From positions 3,410,001 through 3,474,000 of the forward strand of contig NZ_JBBNAC010000001.1 of the NCBI RefSeq assembly GCF_037996825.1: a DNA stretch of 64,000 nt, read 5' to 3'. Below the pieces are notes generated by a model. That model saw nothing but the letters and a program-made list of their open reading frames with translations. It was not told where the DNA came from and made no database searches. Source of the stretch: Bdellovibrio sp. BCCA. Its GTDB lineage: Bacteria > Bdellovibrionota > Bdellovibrionia > Bdellovibrionales > Bdellovibrionaceae. The translations under genes and the position numbers were made by a program. Every line of letters begins with the position of its first letter. Position 1 is the first letter of the stretch. Positions 24,663 to 32,357 of this stretch are shown one piece after another.

Positions 24663-24690
24663 ATATCGGTCGCTCGAAGATCTAACTGTT
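24663..24690 (-). promoter_or_regulatory. Possible sigma-28-like promoter of the six-gene operon
   Basis: Minus strand ACCGATAT (7 of 8 apart from the last base variation to GCCGATAA-type minus-10) preceded by AACAGTTA after 12 bases, one more than the ideal 11. It lies in the 101-base region shared with the divergent pilin genes. Suggestive only. Confidence 0.35.
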
Positions 24691-24712
24691 TTTAATTTTT
24701 ACTGGAACGTAT

Positions 24713-25552
24713 ATGTATCAAAATAAGAATGGTTTTACCCTTGTTGAAATTCTTGTGAGCTTAGCCATACTCGCAACAGTCTCAATAGGAGTTGGTGCCA
24801 TCATCCAAGTGGTATTCAAACGCCAAGCAAATATCGTGAATAAAACAGAGTCCAATGAATTCATGAATTCCCTTGGAAAGTGGTTGCAAAGCGCTGCGGG
24901 CTGCAGTGCTGCTCTAATGAATCTACCTGCACCTACCGCGAGCGAAACTCCTCTGACGATTAACGGCTACAACGGCTACGGCGGAAACAATCTTCCTATT
25001 GCCGACAATTTCCGAATCAACAATCAACTGCTGATTAAAAATGTGACGATCAAAGATAAAGGTGCTGCACCTTCCACTTTGCAAATCGGTACGAACATCT
25101 ACACACGCAAAGTCGCACAAATCAAAATCGGTTTCGAAGAGCAAACAGCCGGGACTAACGTGGAAATGAGAACGCGCTTTATTGAAGTGCCTATCCTTAT
25201 TGGCCCTACGAACACAATCGCACAATGTCACATCGAAACTTCATTGGCAGATGCATGTACGGCTATGGGAGGTACTTACGTTGCCTCTTCGAACACATGT
25301 AAACCTGCGACGAATTGCCAGATGAAGGGAACTTATATTGTGCTTACTTGCTCGCCAAGTGACAGTGGTTGCGATCCTTCGTTTAGTGGAGACTATAGAA
25401 ATCCTATCACGAATACGACCTCGTGTCCTTCCGGAGCAACGCCCTCCATTCTGGGAAGATTCATTCATACTCATGAAGTCAGCTGCGGAAAAAAATGTAC
25501 AACGACCATCACAAACCAGGAGGACTTTTACATTTGCATGCAATGCAGTTAA
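24713..25552 (+). CDS. Type IV minor pilin / pseudopilin (PilV/GspI-like) with Cys-rich tip
   Basis: 279 residues. A prepilin leader MYQNKNG is followed by FTLVEILVSLAILATVSIGV, with the Glu5 needed for assembly, so a prepilin peptidase would cut after Gly7. The C-terminal third is unusually rich in cysteines (SLADACTAMGGTY, TNCQMKG, CSPSDSGCDPSF, SCGKKC, YICMQC) and shares the LA.AC.A.GG element with the next gene. Likely a minor pilin placed at a pilus or secretion-pseudopilus tip. It is divergent from the spermidine-synthase-like operon. Confidence 0.88.
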   Translation: MYQNKNGFTLVEILVSLAILATVSIGVGAIIQVVFKRQANIVNKTESNEFMNSLGKWLQSAAGCSAALMNLPAPTASETPLTINGYNGYGGNNLPIADNFRINNQLLIKNVTIKDKGAAPSTLQIGTNIYTRKVAQIKIGFEEQTAGTNVEMRTRFIEVPILIGPTNTIAQCHIETSLADACTAMGGTYVASSNTCKPATNCQMKGTYIVLTCSPSDSGCDPSFSGDYRNPITNTTSCPSGATPSILGRFIHTHEVSCGKKCTTTITNQEDFYICMQCS

Positions 25553-26334
25553 ACAAAAAGGGCTCCGCCTTCATTATAACTTTAAGCATTGTGGCACTTG
25601 TGGCGGTGCTTTTTCCTATCTTAGTGCAATACTTAAAAACTTCTGATGAATCTGCGGCAACACGCAGACGCCAGCAAGAGTTCCAAGCGATGATCACAGC
25701 GCTTCGTCTTGAAATTAACGACGGAGTCTCGTGCGCTCGCGTTCTTGGTTCTTTGCCTCAAACAATCAATCCCACACTTATCAATGTCGAGCAGCCTTTA
25801 CGAATCAATACGAATTACGCAGGTGATCCGGGTCCGTTGCAAGATGGCTGGAGAAGTGCTCAGTCCGATATCACCATAGAAACAGTTCGAATCATCGTTA
25901 AAAAAAGATCCTTAGACCAAAACGGCAACCCGCGGGTTGTGACTTTGGATTGGCCTCCCTTCATTGGAGGTCTCAATAAGTATGAAGCCGAAATTATTCT
26001 TACTCCGAAAGACGTTTCTTGGAATCCCCAACCAGCCGAACGCAGAATTCCTATTTACATCAATGTTCTTCCGATAAGCTCGACAGCGGCGCGCATTCAG
26101 CAATGCTTCGGGCCTGGCTCATTGGCGGAGGCCTGCGAAGCTGTCGGCGGCGCTTTTGATGGCATTAATTCTCCAGTGAGTTTGCGATGCAATCCCGATC
26201 TTCGTTGCATAAATAGCAACCAAGGTATTGTAACTTCTCCTGCGGCCTGCACAGCTCCCTATATTGCTAACTACGTCGGAAACTTTAGCGGAACTCAGAA
26301 ATATATTTGCACTTGGTGCAATAGAAACCATTAA
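25534..26334 (+). CDS. Minor pilin (PilX/GspK-like) with matching Cys-rich tip
   Basis: 266 residues. Leader LNKKG then SAFIITLSIVALVAVLFPIL; Glu5 is absent, as in GspK-type tip pilins. C-terminal part has SLAEACEAVGGAF, SLRCNPDLRCIN, PAACTAPY and YICTWCNRNH, the same layout as the preceding pilin. The start chosen is TTG 10 bases after AGGAGG; the next in-frame ATG (25543) would be 19 bases from it. Overlaps the previous gene by 19 bases, so the two are coupled and probably interact. Confidence 0.82.
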   Translation: MHAMQLNKKGSAFIITLSIVALVAVLFPILVQYLKTSDESAATRRRQQEFQAMITALRLEINDGVSCARVLGSLPQTINPTLINVEQPLRINTNYAGDPGPLQDGWRSAQSDITIETVRIIVKKRSLDQNGNPRVVTLDWPPFIGGLNKYEAEIILTPKDVSWNPQPAERRIPIYINVLPISSTAARIQQCFGPGSLAEACEAVGGAFDGINSPVSLRCNPDLRCINSNQGIVTSPAACTAPYIANYVGNFSGTQKYICTWCNRNH

Positions 26335-26409
26335 TTCTTCCCCGCCTTTAGTTTGTCTTTCGGGAAATGGCTCGCTCTAAAAATCCTCCTTCGAGTATCC
26401 TAGTGACGA

Positions 26410-26985
26410 ATGAAAGACGATGTCCTCCTTAAAAAAATTCGAAAATGCACACTTTGTCGCAAAGATTTGCCCTTAGAGCCGCGCCCTATTTTGAATTTTT
26501 CAGCATCATCAAAAATTCTAATCACAGGACAAGCGCCAGGGATCAAAGCTCACGACAGCGAAACCCCGTGGAATGATGCCAGTGGCGATCGCCTTCGTCA
26601 GTGGCTTGGAATTTCCAAAGAAGACTTCTATGACGCCAATAAAATTGCGATCGTGCCAATGGGTTTTTGTTATCCCGGAAAAGGAACATCCGGCGACCTT
26701 CCTCCCCGTCCTGAATGCGCGAAGAAATGGATGACGCAAATTCGTGAGCATCTCACAGAGATAGAACTGCACATTCTTGTCGGCGGCTATGCGATCGACC
26801 ACTTCCTGCCGTCTCATGCAAAAGATCTCACGGCAACAGTGAAAAACTGGGAAAAGTTCTATCCGCAGTTTATTCCCATGCCACATCCGTCTCCGCGAAA
26901 TAATATTTGGCTCAAAAAAAATCCCTGGTTTGAAAAAGAACTCGTCCCCGAAATGCGGAAACTCGTACAAAAGGCACTCAAATAA
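26410..26985 (+). CDS. Uracil-DNA glycosylase superfamily protein (HI_0220.2-like)
   Basis: 191 residues. Cys pair near the start (KCTLCRKDLPLEPRP), then ILITGQAPGIKAHDSETPWN in the position of the glycosylase water-activating loop, WLGISKEDFYD, MGFCYPGKGTSGD and a terminal MPHPSPRNNIWLKKNPWFE that corresponds to the HPS loop. The family shares the UDG fold but its substrate is not settled, so a role in DNA or nucleotide repair is only likely. It is followed by a minus-strand terminator; a separate canonical ung exists elsewhere in this window. Confidence 0.82.
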   Translation: MKDDVLLKKIRKCTLCRKDLPLEPRPILNFSASSKILITGQAPGIKAHDSETPWNDASGDRLRQWLGISKEDFYDANKIAIVPMGFCYPGKGTSGDLPPRPECAKKWMTQIREHLTEIELHILVGGYAIDHFLPSHAKDLTATVKNWEKFYPQFIPMPHPSPRNNIWLKKNPWFEKELVPEMRKLVQKALK

Positions 26986-26992
26986 AAAAACA

Positions 26993-27025
26993 AAGGGGAT
27001 GCACGCAATGAAGCCGCATCCCCTT
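26993..27025 (-). terminator. Rho-independent terminator of the DksA-like gene
   Basis: Perfect 10-bp stem AAGGGGATGC / GCATCCCCTT with a 13-base loop; reading the minus strand it is followed by TTTGTTTTTTTATTT. The plus-strand side lacks a T-run. Confidence 0.85.
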
Positions 27026-27069
27026 AAATCCCCTCGAGATGATATCTATATATAAAGTACGCTGTAGAT

Positions 27070-27441
27070 TTAGCCGCGAGCGTAGCGTTTGTTCATGGAT
27101 TCGCGAATTTCAGCACCCTCGATGCTAAGACGAGTCCAAGGAATCGCGCGAAGTCTCTCCGGTTCGATTTCCTCTTCTGTCTCTTCGCAGTAACCGAAAG
27201 AACCGCTCTCGATGCGAGCCAAAGCGCTTTCGATTTCCATCAATTGTGAGCGGAGTCTTTCGTGCATGCTGAGGAATTCTTGTTCAGCCAACACACGAAC
27301 GGTTTGATCACCTTCGTCTCCACCCTTTTCCTCGTTCTGGTCCAAGTTCAATCGAGCCTCTTTCACTCTGTTGAGGATGTCTTGCTTCGATTGCAAAAGC
27401 TTTTGTCTGCATTCAGCGACGAGCTTTTCAGAGATAGCCAT
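27070..27441 (-). CDS. DksA/TraR-family protein with degenerate zinc finger
   Basis: 123 residues: a long coiled-coil hairpin with acidic tip (DEGDQT, Asp42 and Asp45, matching the D..D.A tip that enters the RNA polymerase secondary channel) followed by a C-terminal module GSFGYCEETEEEIEPERLR. In classical DksA four cysteines bind zinc; here only Cys85 remains, the partners being Thr88 and Ser/Gly positions, so zinc binding is probably lost, as in cysteine-poor DksA paralogues. Would modulate transcription initiation with ppGpp. Has its own strong terminator and a long untranslated leader region upstream. Confidence 0.88.
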   Translation of the reverse strand: MAISEKLVAECRQKLLQSKQDILNRVKEARLNLDQNEEKGGDEGDQTVRVLAEQEFLSMHERLRSQLMEIESALARIESGSFGYCEETEEEIEPERLRAIPWTRLSIEGAEIRESMNKRYARG

Positions 27442-27658
27442 ATTGCCCCCCTGTTCCTTCCAGCTTAAGTGCCAATTTGGAACTGACCTATTAAGTTCTA
27501 CCTATGTAAATTTTGCAACTAAAAAATCTTACATTAACTTAAAATTAAACAAATCTATGAAAATCTTGATGAATCCCTGAATGTGGCCATAGATGCGCCG
27601 ACCCAGAAGTCCTCAGAGGAGGATTTCCTCGTCAGTTTCTTAAAATTATAACCAACTT

Positions 27659-27682
27659 CTTGATTAGAACCCCACAATCAAG
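27659..27682 (-). promoter_or_regulatory. Dyad next to the TATAAT promoter element of the DksA-like gene
   Basis: CTTGATT and AATCAAG, perfect 7-bp arms around 10 bases, ending 9 bases upstream of a minus-strand TATAAT. The arrangement fits an operator for a dimeric regulator. The TTGAT/ATCAA arms resemble FNR half-sites but the spacing (FNR uses 4) does not fit. Confidence 0.4.
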
Positions 27683-27822
27683 CGCAGCGCGTTAGAAATT
27701 CTAGCCCTTGGCTGAGAGAAAAGAAACGTAGAAAGCAGTTTATCCCTGCTAAATCTCATTATGAAACAGTTCGAATTGATAGATGACAGAAAGAAAGCTG
27801 ATGAAGAGGCTTAAACGAAAAT

Positions 27823-27888
27823 GAAGGCGACCTAGAACGGCCGCCTTCCCAATACGCTCGCTTGTATCTTCCCCCGAAGAAGCGAGCG
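27823..27888 (-). terminator. Tandem hairpins after the exported helical protein gene
   Basis: Reading the minus strand, a 9-bp stem CGCTCGCTT/AAGCGAGCG with an inner CTTC/GAAG helix comes first, then a 7-bp GAAGGCG/CGCCTTC stem followed by ATTTTCGTTT. The second resembles a Rho-independent terminator with an imperfect T-tract. Confidence 0.5.
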
Positions 27889-27902
27889 CAAGCTGAGGCA
27901 GA

Positions 27903-28247
27903 TTACTTAAGACAAGAAGCTACACGCGCCAACAAGTCCCCCGTGGCATCGTTGAGTTTGGCAGCCATTTTTTTCCCCTGAACACCGCGAGAGCGGAAGG
28001 CCTGCGCTGATTCGTCCATTTGTGAAGAAACGGCTTTAACTGAAGACCCTTTGGCCGTTTTCACAACAGTGGAATACTCCTCCAAAGAAGAAGCAAAAGT
28101 TTCGTGATTATTGATAAGGCTCGCCACCACCTGCTGTTGAGCAGCTTGCATGGCTTTCAGTTCTTGTTTGAGTTCCGCACACGGAGTGGCTGAATAAGAA
28201 TTGGCAGCAAAAAGAACGGTAGAGAAAAACGCAACGATAGTTTTCAT
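27903..28247 (-). CDS. Small exported alpha-helical protein
   Basis: 114 residues; signal peptide MKTIVAFFSTVLFAANSYSA, then a helical mature domain with one Cys near each end (TPCAELKQELKAMQ and RVASCLK) and repeated Ala/Gln/Lys heptads. The pair of cysteines could clip a helical hairpin. Upstream initiation 10 codons earlier (GTG) is possible but would spoil the signal peptide. Lies downstream of a TetR regulator gene, separated by a CACCTGA/TCAGGTG repeat that may be an operator. Function unknown. Confidence 0.7.
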   Translation of the reverse strand: MKTIVAFFSTVLFAANSYSATPCAELKQELKAMQAAQQQVVASLINNHETFASSLEEYSTVVKTAKGSSVKAVSSQMDESAQAFRSRGVQGKKMAAKLNDATGDLLARVASCLK

Positions 28248-28294
28248 TTTGGGGGAGCCTTTCGTTATGGCTCCCACTAAAGCAACGATCTTGC

Positions 28295-28327
28295 CACCTG
28301 AAAGGGCGTTAAATTACACCTCAGGTG
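28295..28327. promoter_or_regulatory. Possible TetR operator ahead of the small exported protein gene
   Basis: CACCTGA (28295) and TCAGGTG (28321) form inverted 7-base arms; the right half is itself palindromic (CACCTCAGGTG, 28317-28327). Located at the tetR stop and upstream of the next gene in the same direction. Confidence 0.35.
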
Positions 28328-28946
28328 ACGTTTTTGGCTTGGACTTGAGAAATTTTTCAAACTCGTTCTTTGTTTCGCCAGAAGTGTACGGCAAAAGAAG
28401 ACGTGCTACGTGATGCTTACCACGCTCAATACTGCGCTTGCCGGGTTGTTTTTCAGCGGATTCAAAGAACTGCAAGAACGTGGTCGCCATTGCGAGCAAA
28501 GACTCGGCAATGTACTGCATTTCAGAAACTTCGTCGATCTTCGCCATCTTTCCGTCCTTCACCCATTGGCGGTAAAGGATGACCATCAACTTCATCATTT
28601 TTTGGATGTGGGCTCTCCACATTTTCGCAAGCTGCTGATCACGACGACGTAGAGCGTACATCTCACGGTGGAAGAAGCGGTAGCGCCAGTACAGTTCAAA
28701 GTTCTGGTTGATGAATTCCAAAGGGCTTGCTTTTTTCGTGCGACGAGGACGCCAAACATCGTAGGTGTCCTTTGCCATACGCTTAAAAAGCTCCACCAAG
28801 ATTTCTTCCTTATTGTCATAGTGGAAATAAAGGTTTCCAGGGCTGATATCCATCGCCTTTGCGATGTGATTGGTCGTGATAGCCACGACGCCGCTGCGAT
28901 TGAAGAGTTCGATGGAAGTAAGGAGGATGCGTTCTTTGGTCTTCAT
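28314..28946 (-). CDS. TetR-family transcriptional regulator
   Basis: 210 residues. The N-terminal TetR helix-turn-helix is clear: KERILLTSIELFNRSGVVAI then TTNHIAKAMDISPGNLYFHY and DNKEEILVELF. The C-terminal ligand-binding domain is helical and aromatic-rich (LYWRYRFFHREMYALRRRDQ), in the style of regulators that sense hydrophobic ligands. No ligand can be deduced. Divergent from the penicillin-binding protein gene with about 135 bases between. Confidence 0.92.
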   Translation of the reverse strand: MKTKERILLTSIELFNRSGVVAITTNHIAKAMDISPGNLYFHYDNKEEILVELFKRMAKDTYDVWRPRRTKKASPLEFINQNFELYWRYRFFHREMYALRRRDQQLAKMWRAHIQKMMKLMVILYRQWVKDGKMAKIDEVSEMQYIAESLLAMATTFLQFFESAEKQPGKRSIERGKHHVARLLLPYTSGETKNEFEKFLKSKPKTSPEV

Positions 28947-29082
28947 GTAAATTAGTCTTTAGTCCAAGTCCCTCTGAGAGTCACGTAAGAACAGCCCGAA
29001 AAGCGCACGAGATATGGGTTTCCGGCGTCTTCTTTCGAGATTAGCCTTGTAAGCGTTTATTTCTTGGTGCTACCATAAAATA

Positions 29083-30369
29083 ATGCGTTCTAAAAACAAA
29101 TATAAGTTGTTAAAACTATTCGCATTTTCAGGTGCCTGCCTTTGTGGCCTTTATTCTCTCATGGGCTTCACGGCTTCCGAAAGCCAAGAAGCTCAAGTGC
29201 ACAAGAAAATTCAAACTCAACTCGATCAGCGCGTTCAAATCGCCAAAGCTCTTGGCGACAAAGTTCGTTCGAATCAATTTCCTGAAAAGGCGGCGCTTCC
29301 ATGGAATGGTGAAGATCACACTGTGACCTTAAGCTATACGCTGGATGAAGATCTTCAGCGCGAAGCCGATCGCCTTTTGAAATCTTATAAGCCTGACTAC
29401 GGTGCGATCTTTATGATTGATGCTTCCACCGGTGAGGTTTTAGCGATGTCGAGTTTTCAGCGCGACAATCCGCAAGCCACTAACTTAAACCTGCAAGCGA
29501 CCTTTCCAGCTGCTTCCGTTTTCAAAGTTGTGACTGCAACGGCAGCGGTCGACAAAGCCGGTGTGACTCCCGAGCATAAGATCCGCTACAACGGTGGCGC
29601 GTACACTCTTTATAAGAAAAATGTTCTTTCAGATAAAGTCACTCGTTGGACGAATGTCATTACTTTGAAAGACGCTTTTGCAAGATCCATCAATACAGCG
29701 TTTGGACGCTTAAGCATTGAGAATCTTCACCCTGAAGATCTAAATGAATACGCGAACCGTTTCATGTTCAATCAAGAAATCCCTGCGGACTTCCCCGTGG
29801 ATATGGGTGTTGCCTACATTCCTCCAGGAAAAGGTTTTGAATTGGCAGAGGCCGCTTCCGGCTATAACAAAACAAATCGCATGAGCCCTGTACAAGGTGC
29901 GATGATCGCAGCGTCGGTTGCTAACGACGGTCAAGTTGTGATCCCTTACCTTATTGATTCTGTAAAAGACGAAAACGGCGAAACTCTTTATGAAGGTGCC
30001 ACACTTACCAATGGCAACATCATGACGAAAGAGTCGGCTGCAAAAGTTCGCGAGTTGATGGAGCAAACCGTGGCTTCGGGAACATCTCGCCGCTCGTTCC
30101 GTCCGATCATGAAAGACCGCAAGTTCCGCGAAATTGAAATGGGTGGAAAAACCGGTCACCTTACGGGCGACAACCCTCGTGGCCGTGTCGACTGGTTCGT
30201 GGGTTACGCTTTAGACAATGAACGCAAGATCGCCGTTGCTGCGATCACTGTGAATAAAAAATTCTGGACAGTGAAGTCAGCTCACCTTGGGCAAAGCATG
30301 TTCAGAAAGTATTTCGGTCCTATCGTGGCTGACAATAAAAAAGGCCGCGTGATTTCTTCTGCGAAATAA
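29083..30369 (+). CDS. Monofunctional penicillin-binding protein transpeptidase
   Basis: 428 residues, one N-terminal membrane anchor (LLKLFAFSGACLCGLYSLMG) and a periplasmic transpeptidase domain. Active-site motifs: Ser145 in FPAASVFKVV (SxxK), SIN at 202-204 and KTG in GGKTGHLTG, followed by WFVGYA. There is no glycosyltransferase or long pedestal domain, so it is smaller than FtsI/PBP2 types. It would cross-link or remodel peptidoglycan, perhaps during growth within prey, which is inference. A repeated KpnI-type hairpin follows the stop. Confidence 0.93.
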   Translation: MRSKNKYKLLKLFAFSGACLCGLYSLMGFTASESQEAQVHKKIQTQLDQRVQIAKALGDKVRSNQFPEKAALPWNGEDHTVTLSYTLDEDLQREADRLLKSYKPDYGAIFMIDASTGEVLAMSSFQRDNPQATNLNLQATFPAASVFKVVTATAAVDKAGVTPEHKIRYNGGAYTLYKKNVLSDKVTRWTNVITLKDAFARSINTAFGRLSIENLHPEDLNEYANRFMFNQEIPADFPVDMGVAYIPPGKGFELAEAASGYNKTNRMSPVQGAMIAASVANDGQVVIPYLIDSVKDENGETLYEGATLTNGNIMTKESAAKVRELMEQTVASGTSRRSFRPIMKDRKFREIEMGGKTGHLTGDNPRGRVDWFVGYALDNERKIAVAAITVNKKFWTVKSAHLGQSMFRKYFGPIVADNKKGRVISSAK

Positions 30370-30370
30370 G

Positions 30371-30393
30371 AAAAAGGTACCTGGTACCTTTTT
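30371..30393. terminator. KpnI-type palindromic repeat, copy 1 (bidirectional terminator)
   Basis: Arms AAAAAGGTACC and its reverse complement around a single T, giving an A-run, a GGTACC-containing stem and a T-run on both strands. It sits between two convergent genes. Near-identical copies occur at 61365-61391 and 62316-62339, so it is a dispersed family. Confidence 0.8.
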
Positions 30394-30397
30394 TCCG

Positions 30398-30982
30398 TTA
30401 GCTTTTTGAGTCCTCACCGTTTCCTGAATCTTCTTTTTTCTCGTGAACAATTTTTAAAGGCGTAACGTCCAAGACATTGGATTCGAAAACCTCGCGCTCT
30501 TCGGGAGTTTGATCGAATCCTGTTCCGTCACTGCGGTATTCATAATAACGAAAACCTCCGCCGCCCATATTGCCCATGCCAAAACCGAAAGGTCCACCGC
30601 TACCACCGAAGTTAAAGTTCGCAGAGCCTTTTGCGATTTGTTTTGCCATGTACGCTTTAAATCTCCACACAGCAATGTGCCGAAGACCTGGCAAAAATAA
30701 AACCAAGGCCAAGACACGTGCAAAGAATGAAGGAATTAAAAACAACAAGCCCGAAAGAAAGATCGCGCCCGAGTGCAAGATGCGTGACGCCGGAAGCTGA
30801 CCGCGCATCACCGTTGATTGCAACGTCATCACGGCCATGCGTCCTACTGTTGCCACGATAAAAAATCCCAAAAGACACGGCAGCAGATAAAAACCTAACG
30901 TGTTCAGAAAGCCCCACTCTTGCACAGCCAAAAAGAAAATCACGATTTCAGCAATGACCAAGGGAAAGGGAATAAAAAACAC
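30398..30982 (-). CDS. fxsA: FxsA-family membrane protein
   Basis: 194 residues. The FxsA domain (residues 1-110) has three or four spans: FPLVIAEIVIFFLAVQEWG, LLPCLLGFFIVATVGRMAV, FLSGLLFLIPSFFARVLALV and LFLPGLRHIAVWRFKAYM. A Gly/Phe-rich segment (SGGPFGFGMGNMGGGGFRYY) and an acidic cytoplasmic tail follow. In E. coli FxsA modulates exclusion of phage T7 by the F plasmid; its cellular job is otherwise unclear. GTG start with TAAGGAG 6 bases upstream, overlapping the xthA stop, so the two form an operon. Confidence 0.88.
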   Translation of the reverse strand: MFFIPFPLVIAEIVIFFLAVQEWGFLNTLGFYLLPCLLGFFIVATVGRMAVMTLQSTVMRGQLPASRILHSGAIFLSGLLFLIPSFFARVLALVLFLPGLRHIAVWRFKAYMAKQIAKGSANFNFGGSGGPFGFGMGNMGGGGFRYYEYRSDGTGFDQTPEEREVFESNVLDVTPLKIVHEKKEDSGNGEDSKS

Positions 30983-30991
30983 AAGGGCTCC

Positions 30992-31762
30992 TTACAGATC
31001 CAACGTTGCCACCACAGGGCAATGATCGGATCCTTCAATTTGTTCGAGAATATCTGCTGAAGACAGATATTTCTCAAGGCCTTTTGAAATACAAATGTAG
31101 TCGATACGCCAGCCGCGATTTGAAATGCGCCCAAACGTGCGCATATCCCACCACGAGTAACGCTTTGCTTCGGTGGGTTTAAAATAACGGAAGGTGTCGA
31201 TGAATCCCAGTTCAAGAAACTGATCCATCCACACGCGTTCCTCCGGCAAAAAACCGCTTTCTTTCGACAAACCCACAGGGTCAAAAACGTCGATGTTCTC
31301 GTGAGCCACGTTGTAGTCTCCGACAACAATGACCTGCCTTCCGGTTTTTAGTTTTTCTTTTAGATGGATATTAAGATCTTTCAAAAACTGTTGTTTGAAG
31401 TTGTGACGCTCAACTCCTGATCCACCGTTAGGAAAATAAATATTGTAAAGATCAAACGCGCCATGATCAGACATCACGATACGTCCTTCAGATTCATAAT
31501 CAGGAATTTCGTTGAAATGATACTGCACGCTTTTGGGTTCTACATGAGTGAAAGTCGCCACGCCTGAATAACCTTTACGTTTCGCTGACGACCAATAAGA
31601 GTGCTCCCAACGTAAGTTTCGTGCCTCTTCCTCGATTTGATCAATATGAGCTTTTGTCTCTTGAACGCAAAAAATATCAGGCTTCTCCGCTCCCACAAAA
31701 TCCATGAGACCTTTTTTGTAACAAGCTCTAATTCCATTCACATTCCAAGAGATGATTTTCAC
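30992..31762 (-). CDS. xthA: Exodeoxyribonuclease III (AP endonuclease)
   Basis: 256 residues; cleaves DNA at abasic sites and trims 3' blocked ends. Motifs of the family are present: ISWNVNGIRA, FCVQETKA, GYSGVATFT, GDYNVAHENIDVF, RRYSWWDMRT-like YSWWDMRTFGR and GSDHCPVVATL at the end. The start is GTG with AAGGAG 5 bases upstream; an extension of 23 residues in frame is unlike the family and would overlap the peroxiredoxin promoter. Head-to-head with that peroxiredoxin gene, a reasonable pairing for oxidative DNA damage. Confidence 0.95.
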   Translation of the reverse strand: MKIISWNVNGIRACYKKGLMDFVGAEKPDIFCVQETKAHIDQIEEEARNLRWEHSYWSSAKRKGYSGVATFTHVEPKSVQYHFNEIPDYESEGRIVMSDHGAFDLYNIYFPNGGSGVERHNFKQQFLKDLNIHLKEKLKTGRQVIVVGDYNVAHENIDVFDPVGLSKESGFLPEERVWMDQFLELGFIDTFRYFKPTEAKRYSWWDMRTFGRISNRGWRIDYICISKGLEKYLSSADILEQIEGSDHCPVVATLDL

Positions 31763-31829
31763 AGTTTCTCCTTGTGTTTCCGCTCTATCGGAGGCATCTA
31801 TAAATAGCAGATACAAGGAGTTAGTGTCC

Positions 31830-32357
31830 ATGCCAATGATTAACCAACCAGCACCTCATTTTTCAGCTCAAGCGGTTTTCGACGCCGGTGAAGTTAAAGA
31901 TATCTCTTTGAATGACTATAAAGGAAAATGGCTCATTTTATTTTTCTATCCACTGGACTTCACATTCGTATGTCCTACGGAGCTGACTCAATTCCGCGAA
32001 CATTTACGCGATTTTGAAGCGGCAGGAGCTTCTGTTGTTGGTTGCAGTGTGGACTCCGTTCACTCTCACAAACGTTGGTTGCGCGACGATCTTGGCAATT
32101 TGGGTTACCCTTTGGTTGCTGATTTAACAAAACGCATGGCCCGTGATTATGGGGTTCTTATCGAAGACCGTGGCATTGCGACTCGCGGAACTTTCATTAT
32201 CGATCCTGATCAAAAACTTCAGTACATAGGAATTCACAACACGTCTGTAGGCCGTGACGCTAAAGAAATTTTACGCGTTCTTCAAGGCTGCCAATCCGGT
32301 GAGCTTTGCCAAGCGGGCTGGAAAAAGGGCGATCAGCACATCACGCCGCTAAAATAA
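31830..32357 (+). CDS. 2-Cys peroxiredoxin (AhpC/Prx1 type)
   Basis: 175 residues; reduces hydrogen peroxide and organic peroxides. The peroxidatic Cys is in YPLDFTFVCPTELTQF and the resolving Cys in GELCQAGWKKGD; GKWLILFFYP and GVLIEDRGIATRGTFIIDP are further family markers. ATG follows AAGGAG by 9 bases; a longer reading upstream would cross the xthA start. The stop overlaps the ATP-grasp gene (TAATG), which suggests a shared function in thiol or peroxide metabolism. Confidence 0.95.
   Translation: MPMINQPAPHFSAQAVFDAGEVKDISLNDYKGKWLILFFYPLDFTFVCPTELTQFREHLRDFEAAGASVVGCSVDSVHSHKRWLRDDLGNLGYPLVADLTKRMARDYGVLIEDRGIATRGTFIIDPDQKLQYIGIHNTSVGRDAKEILRVLQGCQSGELCQAGWKKGDQHITPLK

Larger units (their letters stand above)
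27442..27902. other. 461-base non-coding interval with several hairpins
   Basis: No credible ORF. It holds the leader and probable promoter of the DksA-like gene: a perfect minus-strand TATAAT at 27645-27650, with the dyad CTTGATT/AATCAAG (27659-27682, 10-base spacer) immediately upstream of it. Further hairpins are GAAGTCC/GGATTTC (27606-27627), AGCAG/CTGCT near 27735-27750, GAAGGCG/CGCCTTC (27823-27848) and CGCTCGCTT/AAGCGAGCG (27855-27888). The last two follow the stop of the minus-strand gene at 27903 and probably act as its terminator; the rest could be a regulatory leader or unrecognised RNA. Confidence 0.45.

Noticed and set aside
27760-27834. 17-codon ORF (start near 27771) and a GTTCGAA resembling a tRNA T-arm
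   Set aside because: No ribosome site for the ORF, and no acceptor stem, D-arm or anticodon arm around GTTCGAA.
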